Assembly (NCBI GenBank): GCA_039931555.1
Contig: JBDTRP010000078.1
Location: forward strand, 1-64,000
From: JAENVT01 sp039931555
Lineage (GTDB): Bacteria > Actinomycetota > Acidimicrobiia > Acidimicrobiales > Ilumatobacteraceae
Direction: 5' to 3'
Length of the DNA: 64,000 nt
Shown: one piece after another, positions 1-7,958 of the stretch
Position numbering within the stretch: position 1 is the stretch's first letter
How the letters are laid out: the number at the start of each line of letters is the position of its first letter
The notes under the pieces: model-generated
Databases searched by the model: none
Seen by the model: the letters and a program-made list of their open reading frames with translations, nothing else
Told to the model about the DNA's origin: nothing
Program-made: the position numbers and the translations under genes

Positions 1-301
1 AGTTGGTCTGCACGAACTCGCCGAGCGAGCGCCCGATCTGGTCCTTGCGATGCGGCACGATCGCGGTGTGCGGAATCGGAATGCCGAGCGGGTGGCGGAA
101 CAGTGCAGAGACCGCGAACCAGTCGGCCAGGGCACCGACCATCGCCGCCTCGGCAAATGCTCGGATGTACCCGACCCAGTTGTGTTGCTCCTCTTGCCAG
201 CGAGCGACGAAGAACACCACCGTGACCGCCGCGAACAATGCCGTGGCGACGACCTTCATCCTTCGCAACGCGGCGCGGCGCTCGAGATCGGCTGCCGACA
301 T
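1..301 (-). CDS. DUF445-family membrane protein, N-terminal part only (runs off window)
   Basis: Reading leftward from an ATG at 301 gives about 100 residues before the window edge. A hydrophobic segment (residues about 17-33, VVATALFAAVTVVFFVA) is followed by ALADWFAVSALFRHPLGIPI and PHRKDQIGRSLGEFVQT, which is the conserved N-terminal block of DUF445 proteins. The family is membrane-associated and has no settled biochemical role. A GTG at 310 is an alternative start. The gene lies 20 bases after the yaaA stop on the same strand, so it is probably the last visible member of the sigma factor - yaaA - DUF445 group. The C-terminal part is missing only because the window ends. Confidence 0.85.
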   Translation of the reverse strand, partial: MSAADLERRAALRRMKVVATALFAAVTVVFFVARWQEEQHNWVGYIRAFAEAAMVGALADWFAVSALFRHPLGIPIPHTAIVPHRKDQIGRSLGEFVQTN

Positions 302-321
302 CACTTCCACTTCGGCCGACC

Positions 322-1077
322 CTACCGGTGCTGTGCCTGCCAGGTCGGGTGATCGGAGATCCGGGTGATCTCCAGATCGAACCGCGCATCAGTCCATGTC
401 CGCAGGGCGTCGAGCGGATGGCCGCGGGTCGTCAGCAGATGCCGGGCGAGTCGCCCCTTGGCCAGCTTGGCGTCGTGCCCCGCTGCCTTGCCGTTGCGCT
501 CGACGAACGTCACCGTCACGCCATCGACATCGGCTGCGCAGCACGCGGCGCGGTGGTCGTTCGGCAGCAGGTCGACCACGAACCTCCGGTCCGCCCATCG
601 GCTCAACGGTTCGGCGAGGCTCGGCCGCCACCACGTGCTGAGCTTGCCGTATGGAGCAAGTGAGGCGCCGATCTTCAATCGGTAGTCGGGAGTCGGGTCG
701 TCCAACGCGACCAGGCCCAGCAATCCCGACACGACGACGACCGACGACATGGCCCGTCGCTTGGCATCGGCCCCAAGGGAGCCGACATCGAGCCCGTCCC
801 ACACCACGCCCGTGTAGCGCCGCCACGCCGGCAGCGATGGCGCCGCCATCAAGGCGACGTTGGCGAGCCGCGCTTCGGCGAGATGCTTCCCACCGATGCC
901 GAGCAACTTCTCGTTGCCGCCGCGCACCCTGGCGAGGCGTCGCACGAGCACCGAGCGGCGCGCCTGGAGGTCGGAGAACCGGCCTCCATCCGCAGACCAC
1001 GGCCGCCCGTCACCGCCGTGCTCTTTGCCTTCGGATGGGGGCAGGAGGAGACCCAGTGGTACCGCCGCTGATGCCAT
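322..1077 (-). CDS. yaaA: YaaA/UPF0246 (DUF328) family protein
   Basis: A 251-residue protein with the family's N-terminal LLPPSEGK motif (residues 10-17), RYTGVVWDGLD near residue 87, and SGLLGLVALDDPTPDYRL near 117. In E. coli YaaA lowers intracellular free iron during peroxide stress and binds DNA; the exact activity of this copy is inferred from the family. Length matches the family. It sits 39 bases downstream of a leftward sigma factor gene and 20 bases upstream of a DUF445 gene, so the three are probably co-transcribed. Stress regulation by that sigma factor is an inference from context. Confidence 0.85.
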   Translation of the reverse strand: MASAAVPLGLLLPPSEGKEHGGDGRPWSADGGRFSDLQARRSVLVRRLARVRGGNEKLLGIGGKHLAEARLANVALMAAPSLPAWRRYTGVVWDGLDVGSLGADAKRRAMSSVVVVSGLLGLVALDDPTPDYRLKIGASLAPYGKLSTWWRPSLAEPLSRWADRRFVVDLLPNDHRAACCAADVDGVTVTFVERNGKAAGHDAKLAKGRLARHLLTTRGHPLDALRTWTDARFDLEITRISDHPTWQAQHR

Positions 1078-1116
1078 GGCGCATGTCTACCCGAGCCATG
1101 GCGGCGCACCTGCGAT

Positions 1117-1698
1117 TCAGATGGCGACCATCAATTCGACCACCTGCGGATTCGTTCGCAACTTGCGGATGATCCGGTCGCGCGTCGGGCCGAGGCTGCC
1201 GACCGGCCGGCCACTGATCTTGCTGATCTGCCGGTAGTCGTAGGCCCGCTCGTCCATCATCAGGCTCAGCACTCGTTGATCGGTTTCGCGCATCTCCGCT
1301 GCGGCGCGGTGCACCACGTTCGCCCGCTCGCACCGCTGCAGGTTCTCATCGGGATCCTGCACGTCATCGGCCATCGAATCGGCAAGTGCGACCACGTTGT
1401 CGGCAACGATGCAGCGACTGTCGCGGCGTTGGATGCGGCGCGCCGAGTTGAGCGCGACCGTCCAGAGCCACGCACCCACTCGTTCCGGATCGGCGATGCG
1501 ATCACCGAAGCGGACGAAGTTCAGCCACGTGTCCTGCACGGCATCATCGACATCGGTTGCGCGGCGCAACACCCGGCGCGCCGCTGCTTTGACCAGTGAC
1601 TCGAAAATGTTGATCAGCTCGGCCAGCGCCTTGGCGTCGCCGTTGAAGTGGCGCTGGACCAGGGCTGCTACTTCTTCAGGTGTTGCGTTCGTCCTCAT
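1117..1698 (-). CDS. RNA polymerase sigma-70 family factor (ECF-like)
   Basis: A 193-residue protein starting at ATG 1698 (MRTNATPEEV). Residues about 45-85 form sigma region 2, with DVDDAVQDTWLNFVRFGDRI and the aromatic WLWTVALNSARR stretch. The C-terminal part (YDYRQISKISGRPVGSLGPT) is a region 4 helix-turn-helix. Size and two-domain layout fit group 4/ECF factors. The frame stays open upstream to 1839, but that extension lies across the divergent promoter region and has no family resemblance, so the shorter start is preferred. No anti-sigma gene is adjacent. The next genes on the strand are yaaA and DUF445. Confidence 0.85.
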   Translation of the reverse strand: MRTNATPEEVAALVQRHFNGDAKALAELINIFESLVKAAARRVLRRATDVDDAVQDTWLNFVRFGDRIADPERVGAWLWTVALNSARRIQRRDSRCIVADNVVALADSMADDVQDPDENLQRCERANVVHRAAAEMRETDQRVLSLMMDERAYDYRQISKISGRPVGSLGPTRDRIIRKLRTNPQVVELMVAI

Positions 1699-1742
1699 GG
1701 ATGAACGAAACCATGGACCAAGGTCTGCAGACCACGTCCATG

Positions 1743-1760
1743 TGCGTGTTGTAACACGCA
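1743..1760. promoter_or_regulatory. Perfect palindrome, candidate Crp/Fnr-type operator
   Basis: TGCGTGTT-GT-AACACGCA is an 8-base perfect inverted repeat with a 2-base centre. A second half-site (TGTGCGTGTT) follows at about 1763-1772. It lies between the divergent sigma factor and Crp/Fnr-like genes, 20 bases upstream of the regulator's likely TTG start, so autoregulation is plausible. The binding protein is inferred from position only. Confidence 0.5.
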
Positions 1761-1780
1761 ATTGTGCGTGTTCGTGTATC

Positions 1781-2467
1781 TTGGCCGCCATCGTCGAGAA
1801 CATCGCCCTCTTCGCCTCGCTTCCCGAACGCGAACGCACCGCGCTCGAGGCCCGGTGCCGGCACCTGAAGATCCCGGCGCAGGCCTACCTCTACCACGAA
1901 GGTCAGGCGGGCGACGCGGTCTATGTGCTCGTCAGCGGACGGGTCGGAATCTGGAGCGGCGGTGAGCGCGGCGACCCCGTACTGCTGGCCATCCTGGGGC
2001 CGGGGGAGATGTTCGGCGAGATGGCGATCCTGTCGAACGAGCGGGTGCGCACCGCGACGACGCAGGCGCTGTCGAAGGTCGAGGTCATCCAGATCCTGCG
2101 CGCCGACATCGAGGCGCTGCGACAACGGTTTCCACGGATCTCCGACGTGTTCATCGAAATGCTGCTGCGCCTCGTGCAGCGCTTGACCACGCAGGTCAGC
2201 GAGCTCTCCGAGCTCGACAGCTCGACCCGTCTCTACCGCCAGCTGTGGCGGCTGGGCGAGGTCTTCGGGAATCGCCGCGCAGGTGCCGAGCTACCACTCA
2301 GCCAGCAGCAACTGGCATCGATGACCGGCGTCGGCCTGCGCATCACCAACCGGGTGCTCAACGAGGCGCGCGTCGAGGGCATCGTGGAGACCGGCAAGCG
2401 GCGCATCATCGTGCATGACTGGGCAATAGTGCGACGGCGGGCAGGTCTGCGCTTTCGTAGCGGCTGA
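1781..2467 (+). CDS. Crp/Fnr-family transcriptional regulator
   Basis: About 228 residues if translation begins at TTG 1781 (LAAIVENIALFASLPERE). Residues about 10-125 form a cyclic-nucleotide-binding beta-barrel, including LGPGEMFGEMAIL and an RTAT turn where cAMP-binding members have RSA or RTA. Residues about 150-225 form a Crp-type winged helix with LSQQQLASMTGVGLRITNRV as the helix-turn-helix. There is no Fnr-type cysteine cluster at the N-terminus. The start is uncertain: the frame is open to 1397 but overlaps the divergent sigma gene, and GTG 1742 is another possibility. Length agrees with the family when TTG 1781 is used. A palindrome at 1743-1760 is a likely self-operator. Confidence 0.85.
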   Translation: MAAIVENIALFASLPERERTALEARCRHLKIPAQAYLYHEGQAGDAVYVLVSGRVGIWSGGERGDPVLLAILGPGEMFGEMAILSNERVRTATTQALSKVEVIQILRADIEALRQRFPRISDVFIEMLLRLVQRLTTQVSELSELDSSTRLYRQLWRLGEVFGNRRAGAELPLSQQQLASMTGVGLRITNRVLNEARVEGIVETGKRRIIVHDWAIVRRRAGLRFRSG

Positions 2468-2584
2468 CGTACAGTGCCACCAGCGGTACGAGCCACGGCA
2501 GCCGGGTGAGACGTATCACCGGATGACCATATTCGGCGGGGCTGTGACTTCAATGCGACACCCCTTCCGTAGAATGGGCACATC

Positions 2585-4870
2585 ATGACTGCGTCGGACG
2601 AGATCGCCACGAACCAGCGCGTCTCGCTCGACCTCGACTCGTTGAATCCCGACCAACTCGACGCGGTCGTGCACCGTGGTGGCCCGCTGCTGGTCGTGGC
2701 GGGCGCCGGTTCCGGCAAGACCCGGGTGCTGACCCATCGCATCGCCCACCTCATCGACGAGGGCATGCCGCCGTCCGCGATCCTGGCCATCACGTTCACC
2801 AACAAGGCCGCCGAGGAGATGCGTCACCGGGTCGCCAGCCTGGTCGGCCCGGTTACCAGGGCGATGTGGGTCTGCACGTTCCACTCCGCATGTGTCCGCA
2901 TCCTACGGGCCAACGGCGATCGGCTCGGCTACCCGCGCACGTTCAGCATCTACGACCAGGCCGACGCGCAGCGCCTGACCGGATATGTCGTGCGCGACCT
3001 CAACCTCGACGCCAAGCGGTTCCCGCCACGCGCCGCGCACGGCCAGATCAGCCTGTGGAAGAACGAGTTGATCACGCCGGAGCAGGCGGTCGAGCGAGCC
3101 GCCAACATCTTCGAGCGCAAGCACGCCGACATTTACACCTATTACCAAGCGCGCCTGCTGAAGGCCGGTGCGATGGACTTCGACGACCTGCTGATGAAGA
3201 CGGTCGAGCTGTTCCGTTCTCACCCCGATGTACTGGCGCACTACCAACAGCGCTTCCAGCACGTCTTGATCGACGAGTACCAAGACACCAACATGGCGCA
3301 GAACGAACTGGCGCTGGCGCTGGCCGCCGAGCATGAGCAGATCACGATCGTCGGCGATCACGACCAGAGCGTCTACCGCTTCCGCGGTGCCGACCTGCGC
3401 AACATCGGCCAGTTCGAGGAAGCGTTCGACAACGTCACCACGATCGTGCTCGACCAGAACTACCGCAGCACGCAGGCCATCCTCGACGCCGCCAACGCCG
3501 TCATCACCAACAACCCCGGTCGCAAGGACAAGCAGCTGTGGAGCGAACTGGGCACCGGCGAGCGGATCACCCGGTACCACGCCGAGGACGAGGGCGACGA
3601 GGCCACCTGGGTCGCCCGCACCATGCAGTCGTTGCAGACCGATGCCACCTTCATGTGGAAAGAGATGGCCACCTTCTATCGAACGAATGCGCAGAGCCGG
3701 GTGCTCGAAGAGTCGCTCATGCGTTTCGGCATCCCGTACAAAGTTGTCGGCGGTACCCGTTTCTACGACCGCCGTGAGATCAAAGACGCCATGGCGTACC
3801 TGCGTGCCGTCGCCAACCCGGCCGACGAGATCAGCGTCAAGCGAGTGCTCGGCGTACCCAAGCGTGGCGTCGGCGAGTCGAGCGTTGCCAAGCTCGACGC
3901 GCTTGCCGCGAGCACCGGCACGACGTTTGTCGAGGCGATGCGCCATGCCAACGACGCCGGCCTCACGGGGACTGCAGCACGCGGCGTCGAGTCGTTCGTC
4001 AGACTGCTCGACGATCTGGCGCTGCGACTCGACGACGGGCCGGGCGACCTGTTGCAGGCCGCGTTGACCGAAAGCGGCTACTTGGCCGAGCTGGAGGCAG
4101 AAGGCTCCGTCGAGTCCGCAGGGCGCATCGAGAACCTCGGCGAGCTGGTCGGCTCGGCGCGCGAGTTCACCCGTCTGGAGGAGTTCCTCGAGCAGGTGGC
4201 GCTCGTTGCCGACACCGACGATCTCGACGACGACAACCGTGTGGTGCTGATGACGTTGCACTCCGCCAAAGGTTTGGAGTTTCCCGCCGTGTTCCTGGTG
4301 GGTATGGAGGAGGGTGTGTTTCCACACAGCAGGGCGCTCACCGAACCGGTGGAGCTCGAAGAAGAACGGCGCCTCGCCTACGTCGGGATCACGCGGGCCC
4401 AGCAGCGCTTGTTCGTGGCCCATGCCTGGAGCCGGCAGTTGTTCGGCAGCACCAACTACAACCCGCCATCGCGATTCCTCGACGAGATCCCCACTGAACT
4501 GATGGAGCAGGTCGGTGCTGTCAGCGGGCGCAGTTCGTACGGCCGGCAGAGCTACCGGGCCCGCGACGAGTGGTCGAACCCGCCTCCGTACCGTCGCGTC
4601 GATCGCGACGACAACGGGGAAGCAGATCGACATCGCGAACGTGTCGTCGAGGCGGCACTCGTCGCCGGTCAGCGAGCGAAGCAGCCGTCTCCGTCCAACG
4701 CGCAGTTGATCGGCCTCCGTCTCGGTGACGACGTCGAGCACCCGGCGTTCGGTGAAGGTGTGATCATCGACATCCGCGGCCAAGACGACAAGGCCGAAGC
4801 CACGATCCGGTTCCGCGACGCAGGTACCAAGCACCTGTCGCTTGCATGGGCACCCCTGAAGAAGCTGTAA
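2585..4870 (+). CDS. pcrA: ATP-dependent DNA helicase PcrA/UvrD
   Basis: A 761-residue superfamily 1A helicase that unwinds DNA 3'-5' in repair and replication. All motifs are present in order: Q motif LNPDQ (20-24), Walker A GAGSGKT (40-46), motif II IDEYQDT (about 229), motif III GDHDQSVYRFRG (about 257), motif IV NYRSTQ (about 293), motif V TLHSAKGLEFPAVFLVG (about 557) and motif VI VGITRAQQRLF. The C-terminal end (LRLGDDVEHPAFGEGVI onward) matches the Tudor-like domain of PcrA that contacts RNA polymerase in other species. A TAGAAT sequence at 2570-2575 could be its -10 element; no good -35 is seen. The next gene starts 11 bases after the stop. Confidence 0.95.
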   Translation: MTASDEIATNQRVSLDLDSLNPDQLDAVVHRGGPLLVVAGAGSGKTRVLTHRIAHLIDEGMPPSAILAITFTNKAAEEMRHRVASLVGPVTRAMWVCTFHSACVRILRANGDRLGYPRTFSIYDQADAQRLTGYVVRDLNLDAKRFPPRAAHGQISLWKNELITPEQAVERAANIFERKHADIYTYYQARLLKAGAMDFDDLLMKTVELFRSHPDVLAHYQQRFQHVLIDEYQDTNMAQNELALALAAEHEQITIVGDHDQSVYRFRGADLRNIGQFEEAFDNVTTIVLDQNYRSTQAILDAANAVITNNPGRKDKQLWSELGTGERITRYHAEDEGDEATWVARTMQSLQTDATFMWKEMATFYRTNAQSRVLEESLMRFGIPYKVVGGTRFYDRREIKDAMAYLRAVANPADEISVKRVLGVPKRGVGESSVAKLDALAASTGTTFVEAMRHANDAGLTGTAARGVESFVRLLDDLALRLDDGPGDLLQAALTESGYLAELEAEGSVESAGRIENLGELVGSAREFTRLEEFLEQVALVADTDDLDDDNRVVLMTLHSAKGLEFPAVFLVGMEEGVFPHSRALTEPVELEEERRLAYVGITRAQQRLFVAHAWSRQLFGSTNYNPPSRFLDEIPTELMEQVGAVSGRSSYGRQSYRARDEWSNPPPYRRVDRDDNGEADRHRERVVEAALVAGQRAKQPSPSNAQLIGLRLGDDVEHPAFGEGVIIDIRGQDDKAEATIRFRDAGTKHLSLAWAPLKKL

Positions 4871-4881
4871 CGATTGTCGTG

Positions 4882-5334
4882 ATGGCCCAACACAGTGCCG
4901 AGACCCTGCGCAAGCGGCAGGTCCTGACCCGCGTGTGGGCAGGCATCGTGATCGTCTGGTCGGTGATCCGCACGATCATCATCTGGGCGGCGCTCGGAAG
5001 CTACGGATTCAACCCGTGGATCTATCTGGGCATCGATCTGGTGTGCTCCACGATCGACGCCGTGACCACGCCCCGCATGGTGCTGCACTTCATCGACGAC
5101 CGCTACAAGACGGCCGTGAAGTGGGGGATGGTGTCGCTCGTCGCCTACGTGGTGCCCGACATCTACATCTTCGTCGGCACGCGGAGGCTGCCGAAGAAGG
5201 TCATCGTGATCCTGTGCATCGTGATCGTGGCGATGTTGGCCCTTGCCGTGCTGACGATCGTCCGCAAGATCCGCAAGGGCCGCGCCGAGCGCGCGGTGAT
5301 CCGGGCGATGGCCACGATGTCCGGTCGTGCTTGA
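4882..5334 (+). CDS. Small multi-pass membrane protein, function unknown
   Basis: A 150-residue protein from ATG 4882 (MAQHSAETLRKRQ). Four hydrophobic segments can be seen: about residues 17-37 (VWAGIVIVWSVIRTIIIWAA), 45-60, 83-100 and 110-132. A basic C-terminal tail (RKIRKGRAERA) suggests a cytoplasmic end. The frame also opens at 4846 inside pcrA, but that would overlap the helicase by 25 bases, so 4882 is preferred. I do not recognise the family. Position between pcrA and a flavodoxin-like gene on the same strand suggests a short operon but says little about function. Confidence 0.7.
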   Translation: MAQHSAETLRKRQVLTRVWAGIVIVWSVIRTIIIWAALGSYGFNPWIYLGIDLVCSTIDAVTTPRMVLHFIDDRYKTAVKWGMVSLVAYVVPDIYIFVGTRRLPKKVIVILCIVIVAMLALAVLTIVRKIRKGRAERAVIRAMATMSGRA

Positions 5335-5343
5335 ATTGGTGCC

Positions 5344-5775
5344 ATGAAAGCAGCGATCCTCGTCGAAAGCCTGACCGGTCACACCTGGAAGGCCGGCGAG
5401 CTGATCGCCGGTCAGTTGCAGCAGGCCGGTTGGGGGATCACCGCGCTGTCACCCGTGCGTCAACCCGACTACGCCGGGCTGCAGGCAGCCGACATGGTGT
5501 TGGTCGGCACCTGGATCCACGGGCTGTTCGTCGTCGGCCAGGCGCCGTGGGCGCTCGGCGAGTTGGCCAAATTGCCGGTCATGACGGGCAAGAAGGCGGC
5601 AGCGTTCTGCACCTATGCGTTGAACCCCGGCAAGTCGCTCGACAAGATGACCCGCGTCCTCGACTCGCTCGGCGCTGATGTGCTCGGCGGCCTCGCGTTG
5701 CATCGCGCCAAGTTGCCGCAACACACCGAGGAGTTCGCCGCCCGCCTCGTGGAGCGCGCCAGCGAACTCGTCTGA
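5344..5775 (+). CDS. Flavodoxin-like protein
   Basis: A 143-residue single-domain protein. The N-terminal strand-loop AAILVESLTGHTWKAGELI has the shape of the flavodoxin phosphate-binding loop (ESxTGHT in place of the usual SxTGNT). Later pieces ADMVLVGTWIHGLFV and KKAAAFCTYALNPGKSLD correspond to the flavin-contacting loops. It probably binds FMN and carries electrons or acts as a small NAD(P)H oxidoreductase partner; no partner is visible. It begins 9 bases after the preceding membrane-protein gene. Its stop codon lies at the edge of a long nested palindrome (5774-5822) that may end transcription. Confidence 0.75.
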   Translation: MKAAILVESLTGHTWKAGELIAGQLQQAGWGITALSPVRQPDYAGLQAADMVLVGTWIHGLFVVGQAPWALGELAKLPVMTGKKAAAFCTYALNPGKSLDKMTRVLDSLGADVLGGLALHRAKLPQHTEEFAARLVERASELV

Positions 5776-5822
5776 ACTTTGTCGCTCGCAGGTCGCTGAG
5801 CGACCTGGGAGCGACAAAGTTC
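5774..5822. repeat. Nested palindromic repeat, family A copy 1
   Basis: Outer arms GAACTTTGTCGCT (5774-5786) and AGCGACAAAGTTC (5810-5822) are perfect 13-base inverse complements. Inner arms AGGTCGCT (5790-5797) and AGCGACCT (5799-5806) are also perfect. A near-identical element occurs at 37979-38026, again starting at the end of a rightward gene. It could act as a terminator for either strand, since a leftward gene ends at 5843. The second copy shows that it is a dispersed repeat rather than a one-off terminator. Confidence 0.85.
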
Positions 5823-5842
5823 GAGTGAGCCGCTGCGAATGC

Positions 5843-6334
5843 TCAGTCCGGGGTGAGGTCGAGGGTCAGGATCCCGTCGGCGCTGACCACCGGCTTCACG
5901 CCTTCCGGGGGCTTCGCCAAGGCCTCGACCGCGAGGGTGCGGCCGGCGCAATCGGTGAACTGATCGGTGTGTTGCACCTGGGTGACCTTGCACGAGATCG
6001 GGCGGTCGGCGGGATGGCCGAGGTAGATGAACCACCCGGTCATCGGGTCGAGACCGTCGTGCTCGAGCACGATCGATTTGTCGCCGTCGGTGCCCAACAG
6101 ATCGGGGAACAGCACCGGGCCGTCCGCGTCGATGATCGCTGCGTAGCGCACGACCGACCCGGGTCGGAACACGTTGCTGGCGAGGTTGGCCGTCGCACCG
6201 CTTCCGTTCTGCGACACCAGGCTGGCGATTCCCCACAGGATCAGGGCCAGCACGCCGAAGAACCCGATTCCACCGAGCACCGGCGCCACGGCTCGAGCCA
6301 GTGGGGTACGGAGCTGTGGTCGTCGCACGACCAC
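5843..6334 (-). CDS. Single-pass membrane protein with Rieske-like but ligand-free tail
   Basis: About 163 residues from GTG 6334 (GTG 6328 also possible). A longer open frame to 6625 would run through the divergent B12-binding gene and is rejected. Residues about 12-32 (PVLGGIGFFGVLALILWGIA) form one membrane segment. The outside domain ends QFTDCAGRTLAVEALAKPP then ILTLDL, which resembles the C-terminal strands of Rieske domains but lacks the CxH and CxxH ligands. I therefore call it a membrane-anchored protein of unknown function. The Rieske-fold comparison is a weak impression from pattern, not a firm assignment. Confidence 0.6.
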   Translation of the reverse strand: MVVRRPQLRTPLARAVAPVLGGIGFFGVLALILWGIASLVSQNGSGATANLASNVFRPGSVVRYAAIIDADGPVLFPDLLGTDGDKSIVLEHDGLDPMTGWFIYLGHPADRPISCKVTQVQHTDQFTDCAGRTLAVEALAKPPEGVKPVVSADGILTLDLTPD

Positions 6335-6394
6335 AGTGTGCCCGCGTACGGCGATTGGAGCCAACCGGCGAAGTGGTCGTATGGTTCGGGTTTC

Positions 6395-6799
6395 GTGAAA
6401 CGCCCCTACCGCGTCGTGGTCGCCAAACCCGGTCTCGATGGTCACGATCGCGGGGCGAAGACCATCACCAGGGCGTTGCGGGACCACGGTTTCGAGGTGA
6501 TCTACACCGGCTTGCACCAGACCCCTGAACAGATCGCCGAGACGACATTGCAAGAAGACGCTGATGCGGTGGGTCTGTCGCTGCTCAGTGGCGCGCACCT
6601 CACCTTGTTCCCGCGAGTGATGCACGAGCTCGAGGAACGTGGCCTCGATGAGGTGTTGGTGTTCGGCGGTGGCGTGATCCCCGAAGCCGACGCGCGGGCG
6701 CTCCGGGCTCAGGGAGTGGCCGAGATCTTCGGGCCGGGAAGCTCGTTGAAGGGCATCAGTGCATGGTTGGAAGCGGCGTTGGACAGCAAGGAGAACTAG
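6395..6799 (+). CDS. Stand-alone cobalamin (B12)-binding domain, methylmalonyl-CoA mutase C-terminal type
   Basis: A 134-residue protein from GTG 6395. KPGLDGHDRGAKTITRALRD contains the DxHxxG signature that supplies the lower axial histidine to cobalamin. VGLSLLSGAHLTLFPRVM and VFGGGVIPEADARAL are the other conserved blocks of the mutase small domain. It contains no catalytic TIM barrel, so it must act with a separate large subunit that is not in this window. The stop is immediately followed by the GTG of sucC, with AAGGAG just before its own stop, so the two are translationally linked. That places methylmalonyl-CoA to succinyl-CoA conversion next to succinyl-CoA synthetase. Confidence 0.9.
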   Translation: MKRPYRVVVAKPGLDGHDRGAKTITRALRDHGFEVIYTGLHQTPEQIAETTLQEDADAVGLSLLSGAHLTLFPRVMHELEERGLDEVLVFGGGVIPEADARALRAQGVAEIFGPGSSLKGISAWLEAALDSKEN

Positions 6800-7957
6800 G
6801 TGGACCTATTTGAGTATCAGGGCAAGCAGTACTTCGCCCGCTACGACATCCCGGTCTCGCCGGGCGGTGTCGCCATGACTGTCGACGAAGCAGTTGCCCA
6901 AGCCGACGCCGCCGGGTATCCGGTCGTCGTCAAGGCGCAGGTGCAGGTCGGCGGCCGCGGCAAGGCTGGTGGAATCAAGCTGGCCAACGACGCGGCCGAG
7001 GCCCGGCTACATGCGACCGACATCTTGGGCATGGACATCAAGGGGCACGTCGTCAAGCGGGTGTGGGTGGAACGCGCCAGTGACATCTCCGAGGAGTACT
7101 ACGCCTCGTTCACCCTCGATCGCGCCGCCAAGAAGCACCTGTTGATGCTGTCGGCCGAAGGCGGTGTCGAGATCGAGTCCGTCGCCGCGACGAACCCCGA
7201 GGCAATCGTCTTGCGGCACATCAACCCGATCGACGGGCTGTCGCTGGCCGATGCACACCAGTCGTGCGTCGACGCCAATCTGAACCCCGCTGCAGTCGAC
7301 GGTGCAGCCGAGATCTTGGTCAAGTTGTATCGCTGCTTCACCGAAGGTGATTGCGACCTCGCCGAGATCAACCCGTTGATCCTCCGACCCGATGGCGGGG
7401 TCCACGCGCTCGACGCCAAGGTCAGCCTCGACAACAACGCTGCGTTCCGCCATCCCGAGTGGGACGAGTACCGGGCGACCGAAGTGCTCGACGAACGCGA
7501 GCAGATGGCTCGCGAGAACGATCTGCAATACATCGGTCTCGACGGCACGGTGGGCATCATCGCCAACGGCGCCGGCCTGGCGATGAGCACCCTCGACGTC
7601 GTCAACCAGGTCGGTGGCAGCGCGGCCAACTTCCTCGACATCGGCGGCGGTGCCAATGCCGATGTGATGGCCGCTGCGCTGGAAGTGATCAACTCCGACC
7701 AGAACGTGAAGAGCATCCTGATCAACATCTTCGGCGGGATCACCCGTGGCGAAGAGGTGGCCAAGGGGATCGTCGAGGCACTGGGTCGCGTCGACCTGCG
7801 AGCGCCGATCGTGATCCGACTCGACGGCACCAACGCCGAGGAAGGCCGCGAGATCCTGGCCAACGCCGGGATCCCGAAGTCGAAGCTCACGTCCGAACCC
7901 ACCATGCTGGAAGCGGCCCGCGCCGCTGTCGCACTCTCCAACGGATCGGCGGTCTGA
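6800..7957 (+). CDS. sucC: Succinyl-CoA synthetase beta subunit
   Basis: A 385-residue ATP-grasp protein that pairs with SucD to interconvert succinyl-CoA and succinate with ATP or GTP formation in the TCA cycle. The N-terminus MDLFEYQGKQYFARYDIPV is characteristic. The nucleotide-binding loop QVGGRGKAGGIK is near residue 50, and ANFLDIGGGA and NIFGGITRGEEVAKGI lie in the C-terminal CoA-ligase part. The GTG start is fixed by its position directly after the preceding stop codon, with an upstream AAGGAG. sucD begins one base after its stop. Confidence 0.96.
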   Translation: MDLFEYQGKQYFARYDIPVSPGGVAMTVDEAVAQADAAGYPVVVKAQVQVGGRGKAGGIKLANDAAEARLHATDILGMDIKGHVVKRVWVERASDISEEYYASFTLDRAAKKHLLMLSAEGGVEIESVAATNPEAIVLRHINPIDGLSLADAHQSCVDANLNPAAVDGAAEILVKLYRCFTEGDCDLAEINPLILRPDGGVHALDAKVSLDNNAAFRHPEWDEYRATEVLDEREQMARENDLQYIGLDGTVGIIANGAGLAMSTLDVVNQVGGSAANFLDIGGGANADVMAAALEVINSDQNVKSILINIFGGITRGEEVAKGIVEALGRVDLRAPIVIRLDGTNAEEGREILANAGIPKSKLTSEPTMLEAARAAVALSNGSAV

Positions 7958-7958
7958 C

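Noticed and set aside
2903..4834. Long leftward open frame of 643 codons opposite pcrA
   Set aside because: Antisense to a complete helicase with all motifs; composition is typical of high-GC shadow frames and no family motif is visible.
6335..6394. Cobalamin riboswitch in front of the B12-binding gene
   Set aside because: The divergent gap is only about 60 bases, too short for a cobalamin riboswitch, and no B12-box was seen.
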